NCBI RefSeq assembly: GCF_042684505.1
Contig: NZ_JBHULT010000006.1
Coordinates: forward strand, 955,096 to 1,019,095
Origin: Salinimicrobium flavum
GTDB lineage: Bacteria; Bacteroidota; Bacteroidia; Flavobacteriales; Flavobacteriaceae
Reading direction: 5' to 3'
DNA length: 64,000 nucleotides
Made by a program: the position numbers and the translations under genes. Below are positions 18,274 to 25,941 of this stretch, in pieces (the stretch's first letter is position 1; each line of letters starts with the position of its first letter). Under the pieces are notes generated by a model that saw nothing but the letters and a program-made list of their open reading frames with translations, had not been told where the DNA came from and did no database searches.

Positions 18274-18300
18274 AAAAACCGCCGTCAGGAAAGAGGCGGT
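18274..18300 (-). terminator. Terminator-like hairpin between groES and groEL
   Basis: On the minus strand, ACCGCC (18300-18295) and GGCGGT (18283-18278) form a GC-rich 6-bp stem with an 11-base loop, followed by TTTT. It has the shape of a weak intrinsic terminator or of an RNA-processing hairpin, placed so that it would change the ratio of groES to groEL message. Confidence 0.5.
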
Positions 18301-18313
18301 ATGAACCACAGTA

Positions 18314-18589
18314 TTATACTATGGCAAGAATATCATCCTCTCTCATGATAAGGTAATCTTTACCTTCAAGTTTAAGTTCGGTTCCCGAATATTTTCCGTA
18401 AAGCACGGTGTCGCCTACCTTGACAGTCATGTCGTGGTCTTTTTTACCGCCGCCTACTGCTACTACCTTGCCTTTTTGAGGCTTTTCTTTTGCTGTTTCG
18501 GGAATATAGATACCTGATGCTGTTTGAGTCTCAGCTGCTTCAGGCTCAACAAGTACTCTGTCTGAAAGAGGTTTAATGTTTAGTGCCAT
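18314..18589 (-). CDS. groES: Co-chaperonin GroES (10 kDa)
   Basis: The heptameric lid of the GroEL chamber. The 91-residue protein shows the hallmarks IKPLSDRVLVEP at the N-terminus, the mobile loop TASGIYIPE that contacts GroEL, and the C-terminal block KYSGTELKLEGKDYLIMREDDILA. Length is slightly below the E. coli protein and normal for the phylum. The 143 bp upstream contain the terminator of secG and a possible promoter. Confidence 0.97.
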   Translation of the reverse strand: MALNIKPLSDRVLVEPEAAETQTASGIYIPETAKEKPQKGKVVAVGGGKKDHDMTVKVGDTVLYGKYSGTELKLEGKDYLIMREDDILAIV

Positions 18590-18639
18590 TTTACAAGTGT
18601 ATTTTTAGTTAATGAATTCGTTACTGAATACCGGATAAG

Positions 18640-18654
18640 ACGAAAATTGTGCCA
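18640..18654 (-). promoter_or_regulatory. Possible sigma-54-like element upstream of groES
   Basis: On the minus strand TGGCAC (18654-18649) is followed, after 5 bp, by TCGT where sigma-54 promoters have TTGC. The -24 half is perfect but the -12 half is poor. The distance to the groES start (about 50 bp) would suit a promoter. No convincing TAnnTTTG element was found in this interval. Confidence 0.25.
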
Positions 18655-18677
18655 CTTGGAAAATGCTGACATATGGC

Positions 18678-18712
18678 AAAAAAAAATGCCAGCTTGTCAG
18701 AAGCCGGCATTT
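18678..18712 (-). terminator. Terminator after secG
   Basis: A 12-bp stem with one mismatch (18684-18695 with 18701-18712) and a 5-base loop is followed on the minus strand by a run of at least nine T. It ends the miaB-to-secG transcript and insulates groES. Confidence 0.8.
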
Positions 18713-18732
18713 GATATATGGGTGTATGTTTT

Positions 18733-19074
18733 TTAGTTTTCTTCTCCCGGATTTTCAACAGGAGGCTGAATTGGAGCAGGTACGTTAGTTTCAACTTCTG
18801 GTTCACTACCATTGATGATCTTTGATTCTCCTACAGAACCACTGTCCATAATGGTCACGTTAGAAAGAAGGATGAGCACCAATAATAAAGTAGCAAGGGT
18901 CCAGGTACTTTTATCAAGGAAATCAGATGTTTTTTGAACTCCCCCAATTTGATTCGCACCTCCCCCAAATGCAGAAGACAGTCCTCCTCCTTTTGGATTC
19001 TGTACCATGATAACTACCACCAGCAAAAATGCAACGATTATGATAAGTGCTAAAAAGATTGTAAACGTGCTCAT
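18733..19074 (-). CDS. secG: Preprotein translocase subunit SecG
   Basis: The small auxiliary subunit of the SecYEG channel in the inner membrane. The 113-residue protein has two membrane segments, one at residues 4-25 and one near 50-72, joined by the characteristic loop MVQNPKGGGLSSAFGGG. The C-terminal tail, about 40 residues rich in Glu, Pro and Asn, is a common extension in Bacteroidota. Its start is 5 bp after the stop of the TPR gene, in the same leftward operon. Confidence 0.93.
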   Translation of the reverse strand: MSTFTIFLALIIIVAFLLVVVIMVQNPKGGGLSSAFGGGANQIGGVQKTSDFLDKSTWTLATLLLVLILLSNVTIMDSGSVGESKIINGSEPEVETNVPAPIQPPVENPGEEN

Positions 19075-19079
19075 TATAA

Positions 19080-19922
19080 TTAATTATTATTGTCTTGTAA
19101 TTTCTCTATTGCCCGAATTTGGTCTGCAAAGAAACCACTTTTTTCGGGATTTTTCAAAATTAAAATTTTATAAGCCTGTATTGCTTTTTTATAATTTTTC
19201 TGTTCCAGGTATACCCTGGCAAGAGTCTCTGTCATTAAGGATTCAGGGCCTGCCATATTCTCCTCGGCCAGATTGATCTTCCTGGTGTTTTTTGCAGGAT
19301 CTATCCGCGGATTCTTCGCAATGAATTCATTGATGAGGTCGTATTTTCTCGATTTTGGATCTTCTTGATTGCCACCGGTGCCTTCCCTCTCGATGGGTTT
19401 AGCCGTCGCTAGTTTTAACCACTCTGTAAAAGAGTGATTTTCGTTCTTGTCAAAGCGTAAGGGGCTTCCCAGCTGCAGGGAATCCTCTTTCCTGTCCTTT
19501 TCAATTTTATTCTGTTCTTTTTCAGATCTGCGGAATAATTCGGGATCAAATACCTGTTCAGATTCCCGTAACTTCATTTTCAGGGCCTGGTCCAGGGTGA
19601 TATTCTCTTCTTTATCTTCCCGGTGCTCCCTATCTTTTTGTCGCTGCTCCTGTTTCCTTATCTCACTGGCGATCTGGTTCTGGTTAAATTCTTCGGAAGT
19701 GATAAAATCAAACAGCACAGCCCGGTCTGTGGTATAGGCGGCAGTTACTTTAAGTTCTTTATTGTAGTGCAGGCTATTGGCATTTTTCAATCCTTTTAAA
19801 TATACCGCCCTGGCAGCCTGAAAAAAGGGATACTGGTCAATAATTTCCCTGATCGCGCCCGTCTGCCCGAAACTTATCGCAGCAGGATTTTGGAGCAGGT
19901 ATGTTATTTCCTCTTTTTTCAT
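19080..19922 (-). CDS. Tetratricopeptide-repeat-like cytoplasmic protein
   Basis: A 280-residue, strongly charged, soluble protein. The N-terminal part (residues 1-85) is helical with QYPFFQAARAVYLKGLKN, the middle is a Glu/Lys/Arg-rich linker, and the C-terminal 60 residues form a single TPR-like hairpin (TLARVYLEQKNYKKAIQAYKILILKNPEKS). It carries no signal peptide. In Bacteroidota a protein of this type is commonly encoded between lptE and secG; its function is unknown. The start overlaps the lptE stop by one base, so it is translationally coupled to lptE. Confidence 0.75.
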   Translation of the reverse strand: MKKEEITYLLQNPAAISFGQTGAIREIIDQYPFFQAARAVYLKGLKNANSLHYNKELKVTAAYTTDRAVLFDFITSEEFNQNQIASEIRKQEQRQKDREHREDKEENITLDQALKMKLRESEQVFDPELFRRSEKEQNKIEKDRKEDSLQLGSPLRFDKNENHSFTEWLKLATAKPIEREGTGGNQEDPKSRKYDLINEFIAKNPRIDPAKNTRKINLAEENMAGPESLMTETLARVYLEQKNYKKAIQAYKILILKNPEKSGFFADQIRAIEKLQDNNN

Positions 19923-20425
19923 TACCAGTTCGCAAGGGTTGCATTAAATATATCCTGGGTGATACGGGTGAAAATCTCTTCCAGTGCGGTTGCCAAAACT
20001 GCCCCTGAAAGTTGTGCATTGGCAGGATAATCATAATAGAAGGAGAACCTGCGGTCAAGATCCTTATCGGGATCCAGGGTGTTAAAGAACCGGAGCTGGA
20101 CCACAATGGTCAGCCGGTTTTGTGCCGCGGTACTTTCTGCGGTGGCACTCATGGGAGCAACGTAATAATCTACGATCTCCCCTTCATAGACCAGGTCTCC
20201 GTTGTTGTCTGTAAGGTTGAGGTTGGTCTGGCTCTGTATGAGATCCTGAAGTTCCAGGGTAAAAGTTCGGTCAATGCCCGGCTCTACGATGGCTGCTGCA
20301 TTCTGAAAGTAATTTACCTGGAAGGTCTGGGCGGCACCGGTATCTGCACCTGAAAACGAATAGATTCCGCAGGACTGGAAAGTCAGGAGTAACAGGCCAA
20401 AAAACAGTAAGTGGATCTTCTTCAT
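19922..20425 (-). CDS. lptE: LPS-assembly lipoprotein LptE family
   Basis: A 167-residue lipoprotein; the signal peptide ends with a lipobox FQSCG with the lipidated Cys at residue 19. The following GIYSFSGA and the later NGDLVYEGEIVDYYVAP fit the Bacteroidota LptE family. LptE plugs and helps assemble the LptD barrel that places lipopolysaccharide in the outer leaflet. It lies between the sigma-54 activator (24 bp) and the TPR gene (one-base overlap). lptD itself is not in the window. Confidence 0.85.
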   Translation of the reverse strand: MKKIHLLFFGLLLLTFQSCGIYSFSGADTGAAQTFQVNYFQNAAAIVEPGIDRTFTLELQDLIQSQTNLNLTDNNGDLVYEGEIVDYYVAPMSATAESTAAQNRLTIVVQLRFFNTLDPDKDLDRRFSFYYDYPANAQLSGAVLATALEEIFTRITQDIFNATLANW

Positions 20426-20449
20426 AAATAGGTATCGAAAATAGCTTTT

Positions 20450-21706
20450 TTAAAGGTCGTATTGTTTGATTTTGCGATAAAGGGTGCGCTCACTAATCCC
20501 AAGTTCCTCTGCGGCAGCCTTTCTTTTGCCGTTGTGACGTTCCAGGGATTTCTTGATGAGCTCCAGTTCTTTATCCTGCAAGGAAAGGGTTTCCTCTTCC
20601 TCGATTTCTTCTGCAAAGTAATATTTATCCTGTTTATCGGGAGTATTATTCTGCGGAATTTGAAGCACTTCCAGTTGTTCGTCGGTGATCTCTTCAGGAA
20701 CTACTTCCTCCTCATCATTATTTCCGTAGATCTTCTCAATAAGGCCTTCGTTCTCTTCCTTTACTTTTTCGCTGTTGTCATGCTTCATAAGCTCCAGCGT
20801 AAGTTTTTTAAGGTCATTAAGGTCGTTTTTCATATCAAAAAGCACCTTATAAAGGATCTCCCGTTCATTGCTGAAGTCGCTTTCCCTTTTCTTCTCCTCG
20901 ATGACTGCAGGCAGGTTGCTCCCAATGCCCGGAAGGTATTCCCTGAGTTTTTCAGCATTGATACTTCGTTCCTGTTCCAAAACAGATATTTGTTCTGCAA
21001 CGTTCCTTAACTGCCTCACGTTCCCATTCCATCGATATTTTTGAAGCAATGCAACCGCATCATCCTCCAGCCGAACGGTGGGCATTTTGTATTTCATGGC
21101 AAAATCTGCCGCAAACTTCCTGAACAATAAATGAATATCTTCCTTGCGTTCCCGCAAAGGCGGCAGGTGTATTTCAACCGTGCTTAATCTGTAATAAAGA
21201 TCTTCCCTGAATTTTTCTTTTTTGATGGCCTCCGTCATATTGAGATTGGTGGCGGCAACAATACGCACATCTGTTTTTTGCACTTTTGAGGAGCCAACCT
21301 TTATAAACTCCCCGTTCTCCAGGATCCTGAGCAACCTGACCTGGGTGGTTAACGGTAGTTCCCCAACTTCGTCCAGGAAAATTGTACCCCCGTCGGCAAC
21401 TTCAAAATAACCGTTTCGGGATTGAGTGGCTCCCGTAAAAGCCCCTTTTTCGTGACCAAACAACTCACTGTCAATTGTGCCTTCGGGAATGGCTCCGCAG
21501 TTCACAGCAATGTATTTACCGTGCTTGCGATGGGAAAGTGCGTGAATGATCTTTGGGATACTCTCCTTCCCAACTCCGCTCTCTCCTGTTACCAATACAG
21601 ATATATCTGTAGGTGCGACCTGGATGGATTTTTCAACCGCCCGGTTCAGCTTTTCGTCATTACCCAAAATGCCGAAACGTTGTTTAATTGCCTGAATGCT
21701 TTCCAT
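20450..21706 (-). CDS. Sigma-54 interacting transcriptional activator without receiver domain
   Basis: A 418-residue AAA+ enhancer-binding protein. Walker A reads GESGVGKE (residues 41-48), the sigma-54 contact loop GAFTGAT is at 88-94, and the Walker B-type stretch is GGTIFLDEVGEL. A Fis-type helix-turn-helix fills the last 40 residues (KRKAAAEELGISERTLYRKIKQYDL in part). There is no N-terminal receiver, GAF or PAS domain: the AAA+ domain starts almost at once. A charged linker of about 90 residues separates AAA+ from the DNA-binding part. Control must come from expression level or a partner. It precedes lptE by 24 bp, so it may regulate envelope genes; targets are unknown. Confidence 0.92.
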   Translation of the reverse strand: MESIQAIKQRFGILGNDEKLNRAVEKSIQVAPTDISVLVTGESGVGKESIPKIIHALSHRKHGKYIAVNCGAIPEGTIDSELFGHEKGAFTGATQSRNGYFEVADGGTIFLDEVGELPLTTQVRLLRILENGEFIKVGSSKVQKTDVRIVAATNLNMTEAIKKEKFREDLYYRLSTVEIHLPPLRERKEDIHLLFRKFAADFAMKYKMPTVRLEDDAVALLQKYRWNGNVRQLRNVAEQISVLEQERSINAEKLREYLPGIGSNLPAVIEEKKRESDFSNEREILYKVLFDMKNDLNDLKKLTLELMKHDNSEKVKEENEGLIEKIYGNNDEEEVVPEEITDEQLEVLQIPQNNTPDKQDKYYFAEEIEEEETLSLQDKELELIKKSLERHNGKRKAAAEELGISERTLYRKIKQYDL

Positions 21707-21711
21707 TCTTT

Positions 21712-21748
21712 AATTCAAGATTCAAAATTGAGAATTCAAAATTCTTTT
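21712..21748. repeat. Short AT-rich direct repeats between miaB and the sigma-54 activator
   Basis: The words ATTCAAGATTCAAAATT and AGAATTCAAAATTC repeat with slight variation in the 67-bp gap. It resembles the short-word repeats found near 16.5 and 53.6 kb but does not share their exact words. Confidence 0.4.
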
Positions 21749-21773
21749 AATGGCATTTTCTGCCAGCTGTTCA

Positions 21774-23219
21774 CTAATTATTGCCGCTGTACTCAACCGC
21801 CTCTCCGAGAAGGGTAGCACTGGTACAGTCATTTATCTTCACATTGACGAAATCTCCCACTTTGTAGTTTTCCTTGGGAAACACTGCAACAGTGTTCTGA
21901 GTAGTTCTTCCACTCCAGTGGGCATCAGATTTTTTGGACTCTTTCTCGATCAACACCTCTACAGTTTTCCCCACGAACTGCTGAGTTCTGAAGTGACTGT
22001 GTTTCTGCTGAAGATTAACGATCTCTGTGAGACGTCTTTTCTTTACTTCTTCGGGAACATCATCTTCGAGCTTCCTTGCCGCCATGGTTCCGGGCCTTTC
22101 TGAATAAGCGAACATGAATCCGAAATCATATTTTACATACTCCATTAAAGAGAGGGTATCCTGGTGATCTTCCTCTGTTTCTGTCGGGAATCCGGTGATC
22201 ATGTCCTGGGAAATGGCACACTCTGGCATCAACCTCCTGATGTTATCGATCAATTCAAAATATTCCTCACGGGTATGCAGACGGTTCATTTCTTTCAGGA
22301 TCCTGTTGCTGCCGCTCTGTACCGGCAGGTGAATGTACCTGCAGATGTTAGGGTATTGTGCCATGGTCCCAATCACATCAAGGGTCATATCCTGCGGATT
22401 GGAGGTAGAGAACCTTACCCGCATTTTTGGATGTGCTTCTGCAACCAGTTTTAAAAGTCCGGAAAAATTGGTAGCTGTTGCTTTTTGAATTTCCGAAGCA
22501 TTTTTAAAGTCTTTTTTCAGTCCGCCGCCATACCATAAATAACTATCCACGTTCTGTCCAAGGAGGGTTACCTCCTTAAAGCCCCGTGTTGCCAGGTCAT
22601 TTATTTCTTCAAGGATGCTTTGCGGGTCGCGGCTTCTTTCCCTTCCGCGGGTAAAAGGCACGACACAAAAAGTACACATGTTATCGCAGCCACGGGTAAT
22701 GGATACAAACGCCGATACCCCGTTGCTTTGCAGACGCACGGGAGAAATATCCCCGTAAGTTTCTTCTTTGGAGAGGATCACGTTCACTGCGTTACGACCT
22801 TCTTCCACCTCACTAATAAGGTTTGGCAGGTCTTTATAAGCATCGGGCCCCACAACCAGGTCCACGATCTTTTCTTCTTCCAGAAACTTTTCTTTCAGGC
22901 GTTCTGCCATGCAGCCCAGTACTCCAACCTTCATCCCCGGGTTGATCTTCTTAACGGCATTATATTTCTCCAGTCTCTTTCTTACCGTTTGTTCTGCCTT
23001 GTCACGAATAGAGCAGGTATTGATAAGGACAAGATCTGCCTCCTCGAGATTCTGGGTAGTATCAAAACCTTCCTTCGCCAGAATTGACGCCACGATCTCG
23101 CTGTCACTAAAGTTCATCTGGCAACCATAGCTCTCTATCATCAGCTTACGTGCATTGCCGGTTTTAGGTTCTGTGACCAGTGAATTTCCTTGCTGTTTCT
23201 CGTTTATTATCTTTTCCAT
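21774..23219 (-). CDS. miaB: tRNA-2-methylthio-N6-isopentenyladenosine-37 synthase
   Basis: A radical SAM methylthiotransferase that adds a methylthio group to i6A37 of tRNAs reading codons starting with U. The N-terminal domain opens with IESYGCQMNFSDSE, bearing the first cluster Cys; two more follow in INTCSIRDKA and GVLGCMAERL. The radical SAM motif is RGCDNMCTFCVVPFTRGRERSR, with the three cluster cysteines spaced C-x3-C-x2-C. A TRAM domain ends the 481-residue protein. The gene is first in the leftward set leading to secG and lies divergent from topA. Confidence 0.96.
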   Translation of the reverse strand: MEKIINEKQQGNSLVTEPKTGNARKLMIESYGCQMNFSDSEIVASILAKEGFDTTQNLEEADLVLINTCSIRDKAEQTVRKRLEKYNAVKKINPGMKVGVLGCMAERLKEKFLEEEKIVDLVVGPDAYKDLPNLISEVEEGRNAVNVILSKEETYGDISPVRLQSNGVSAFVSITRGCDNMCTFCVVPFTRGRERSRDPQSILEEINDLATRGFKEVTLLGQNVDSYLWYGGGLKKDFKNASEIQKATATNFSGLLKLVAEAHPKMRVRFSTSNPQDMTLDVIGTMAQYPNICRYIHLPVQSGSNRILKEMNRLHTREEYFELIDNIRRLMPECAISQDMITGFPTETEEDHQDTLSLMEYVKYDFGFMFAYSERPGTMAARKLEDDVPEEVKKRRLTEIVNLQQKHSHFRTQQFVGKTVEVLIEKESKKSDAHWSGRTTQNTVAVFPKENYKVGDFVNVKINDCTSATLLGEAVEYSGNN

Positions 23220-23367
23220 AAATCAAAAAAGTACCTATAGGTATTTGAACGTGCAAAGATACAGATTTAGTTGGGATGTGACAAAGTGACAGGAAATAAT
23301 TGTAGCCAAATTTCGGACGTTATTCGGCCATTGTGGAAAATTTAAGAGGCATATCTAAAAATTCCTA

Positions 23368-23375
23368 TACTTTTG
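23368..23375 (+). promoter_or_regulatory. -10 type box upstream of topA
   Basis: TACTTTTG fits the TAnnTTTG -7 element of Bacteroidota and lies 20 bp before the topA ATG. No TTG/TTTG element is found at the right spacing, so only half of the promoter is supported. Confidence 0.45.
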
Positions 23376-23394
23376 CAGAACAAAAATACATACT

Positions 23395-25938
23395 ATGGCG
23401 AAGAATTTAGTGATTGTAGAGTCCCCTGCGAAAGCAAAGACCATCGAAAAGTTTTTGGGCAAAGATTACAAGGTCGCGTCCAGCTTTGGTCATATTGCAG
23501 ATCTGCCCACCAAAGAACTGGGGGTAGATACCGAGGGAGATTTTACTCCTAAATATATAGTATCCAAGGATAAGAGAGATGTGGTCAAAAAGCTGAAGAG
23601 CCTGGCCAAAGATGCAGAGATGGTTTGGCTGGCCAGTGATGAGGATCGGGAAGGAGAGGCGATTGCATGGCACCTTGCTGAAGAATTACACCTGGACAAG
23701 AAAAAGACCAAACGGATCGTTTTCCACGAGATCACCAAGTCGGCCATTTTAAAAGCCATAGAAAATCCGCGTGACATTAATTACAACCTGGTGAATGCCC
23801 AACAAGCACGACGGGTACTTGATCGTCTTGTAGGTTACGAACTTTCCCCCGTGCTTTGGAGAAAAGTTAAGGGCGGTCTCTCGGCGGGAAGGGTACAGTC
23901 TGTTTCCGTTCGGCTTATTGTGGAGCGGGAGCGTGAGATCCAGAATTTCAAGCCGGAAGCTTCTTTTCGAATTGATGCTGAATTCACCAATGAACAAGGC
24001 AAGACCTTTAAAGCGAAACTTCCTAAGAATTTTGATACCAGAACAGAAGCTGAGCAGTTCTTGTCACAGAATATTGAAGCCGAATTCAAGGTAGCCGACC
24101 TTTCTACCAAGCCGGCTAAAAAATCACCCGCACCACCATTTACTACCTCGACCTTACAACAAGAGGCTGCCCGTAAATTATATTTTTCGGTGAGCAAGAC
24201 CATGACCATGGCTCAACGCCTGTATGAAGCGGGACATATAACTTATATGAGAACAGACAGTGTGAACCTGTCTGAGGATGCCCGTAAAGGTGCTCAAAAA
24301 GAAATTCTGAAGGCTTACGGGGAAAAATACAGCAAAAGCAGGCAGTTTAAAGGGAAAGCTAAAGGTGCCCAGGAAGCCCACGAAGCGATTCGGCCTACCA
24401 GTTTTGCAGCTCATAGCGTAAAAGCCGATAAAGATGAACAGCGGCTTTATGAACTTATCTGGAAACGGGCGATCGCTTCCCAAATGAGTGAGGCTCAACT
24501 GGAAAGGACCAATGTAAAGATAGAGGCCAACAAGCACAAGAAACAGTTCACTGCCAATGGAGAGGTGCTCATATTTGACGGTTTTCTCAAAGTTTATCTT
24601 GAAGGAAGGGATGAGGAAGAGGAAGAATTACAGGAGCAGGAAGGAATGCTTCCGGCGCTTAGGGTGAACGAAAAGCTGGAAAACAATTACATTACGGCGA
24701 CAGAGCGTTTCACCCGCCCGCCTTACAGATACACCGAGGCTTCCCTGGTAAAGAAGCTGGAAGAGCTGGGGATAGGACGACCATCTACCTACGCGCCCAC
24801 GATTTCTACTATTCAAAACAGGAATTATATTGAAAAAGGTTCTGTTGATGGAACTGAGCGGGAATACCTTCAGTTTACCCTCAAAAAGAACAAACTGAGC
24901 GAGAAGAAACATACCGAAACGGTGGGAAGCGATAAAGGTAAACTTGTGCCCACTGATGTAGGGATGGTGGTAAACGATTTTCTCGTAAACCACTTCTCGA
25001 CCATTTTGGATTACAACTTTACCGCCAAGGTCGAACAGGATTTCGATGATATTGCTGAAGGGAATGAGGAATGGACGAAGATGATGAAAGAGTTCTATCG
25101 TGAGTTTCACCCGCATGTAATAGATGTTGCTGAAAATGCTGAAAGGGAAGTGGGGGAACGAATTTTAGGAAAAGATCCCGAGACCGGAAAACCGGTAAGC
25201 GTGCGTCTTGGAAAATTCGGGCCTATGGTGCAAATGGGTTCTGTAGAGGACGAGGAAAAGCCGAAATTCGCCAGTCTTTCACCAGACCAGACGCTTGATT
25301 CTGTCACCTTTGAAGAGGCTATGGAGCTTTTTAAACTTCCGAAGGAACTGGGGGAATATAAAGGAGAAAAAGTAGAAGTGAACAACGGCCGATTTGGCCC
25401 ATATGTGAAATTCGGGAATAAGTATGTGTCCCTGGAAAAAGGAGAGGATCCTATTGTGGTGACTCTTGACAGGGCATTGGAACTAATTAAAGAGAAAGAA
25501 AAAGCCGATGCTCCTATTTATGAATATCAGAACCTTCCGGTACAAAAAGGAGTAGGTAGATTCGGACCCTTCCTGAAGTGGAACGACATGTTCATCAATG
25601 TCAATAAAAAGTATGATTTTGATGATCTTTCCGCAGAAGATATTGAGGAACTTATTGAAGACAAACTTAGAAAGGAGCGGGAAAAAGTGATCCATAACTG
25701 GGAAGATGAAGGCATACGTGTAGAAAAAGCTCGCTGGGGACGTTCCAATATCATAAAGGGAAAGACCAAGATCGAATTGCCGAAGACGGTAGATGCAACA
25801 AAGCTGAGCCTGGCTGAAGTAAAGGACATAATAGAGAAGAAGGCGCCTAAAAAGAAAGCGACAAAGAAAAAGACGGCCACCAAAAAGACGGCGGCCAAAA
25901 AAACCACTAAAAAGACAACAGCTTCCAAAAAGAAATAA
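23395..25938 (+). CDS. topA: DNA topoisomerase I (type IA)
   Basis: It relaxes negative supercoils by passing one strand through a transient break. The TOPRIM domain opens with NLVIVESPAKAKTIEKFLG and carries the acidic DEDREGEAIAWH; the active-site Tyr284 lies in THE motif ITYMRTDSVNLS. The last third contains repeats of the GRFGPFVK type without the cysteines of zinc ribbons, followed by a tail of about 30 residues made of Lys, Thr and Ala that should bind DNA non-specifically. Length of 847 residues is normal. The arginase-fold gene starts 3 bp later and is surely on the same transcript. Confidence 0.96.
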   Translation: MAKNLVIVESPAKAKTIEKFLGKDYKVASSFGHIADLPTKELGVDTEGDFTPKYIVSKDKRDVVKKLKSLAKDAEMVWLASDEDREGEAIAWHLAEELHLDKKKTKRIVFHEITKSAILKAIENPRDINYNLVNAQQARRVLDRLVGYELSPVLWRKVKGGLSAGRVQSVSVRLIVEREREIQNFKPEASFRIDAEFTNEQGKTFKAKLPKNFDTRTEAEQFLSQNIEAEFKVADLSTKPAKKSPAPPFTTSTLQQEAARKLYFSVSKTMTMAQRLYEAGHITYMRTDSVNLSEDARKGAQKEILKAYGEKYSKSRQFKGKAKGAQEAHEAIRPTSFAAHSVKADKDEQRLYELIWKRAIASQMSEAQLERTNVKIEANKHKKQFTANGEVLIFDGFLKVYLEGRDEEEEELQEQEGMLPALRVNEKLENNYITATERFTRPPYRYTEASLVKKLEELGIGRPSTYAPTISTIQNRNYIEKGSVDGTEREYLQFTLKKNKLSEKKHTETVGSDKGKLVPTDVGMVVNDFLVNHFSTILDYNFTAKVEQDFDDIAEGNEEWTKMMKEFYREFHPHVIDVAENAEREVGERILGKDPETGKPVSVRLGKFGPMVQMGSVEDEEKPKFASLSPDQTLDSVTFEEAMELFKLPKELGEYKGEKVEVNNGRFGPYVKFGNKYVSLEKGEDPIVVTLDRALELIKEKEKADAPIYEYQNLPVQKGVGRFGPFLKWNDMFINVNKKYDFDDLSAEDIEELIEDKLRKEREKVIHNWEDEGIRVEKARWGRSNIIKGKTKIELPKTVDATKLSLAEVKDIIEKKAPKKKATKKKTATKKTAAKKTTKKTTASKKK

Positions 25939-25941
25939 TCT

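Noticed and set aside
25840..25935. Repeats rich in AAAAAG/ACC near the end of topA
   Set aside because: They are the lysine-rich C-terminal tail of topoisomerase I and are in frame.
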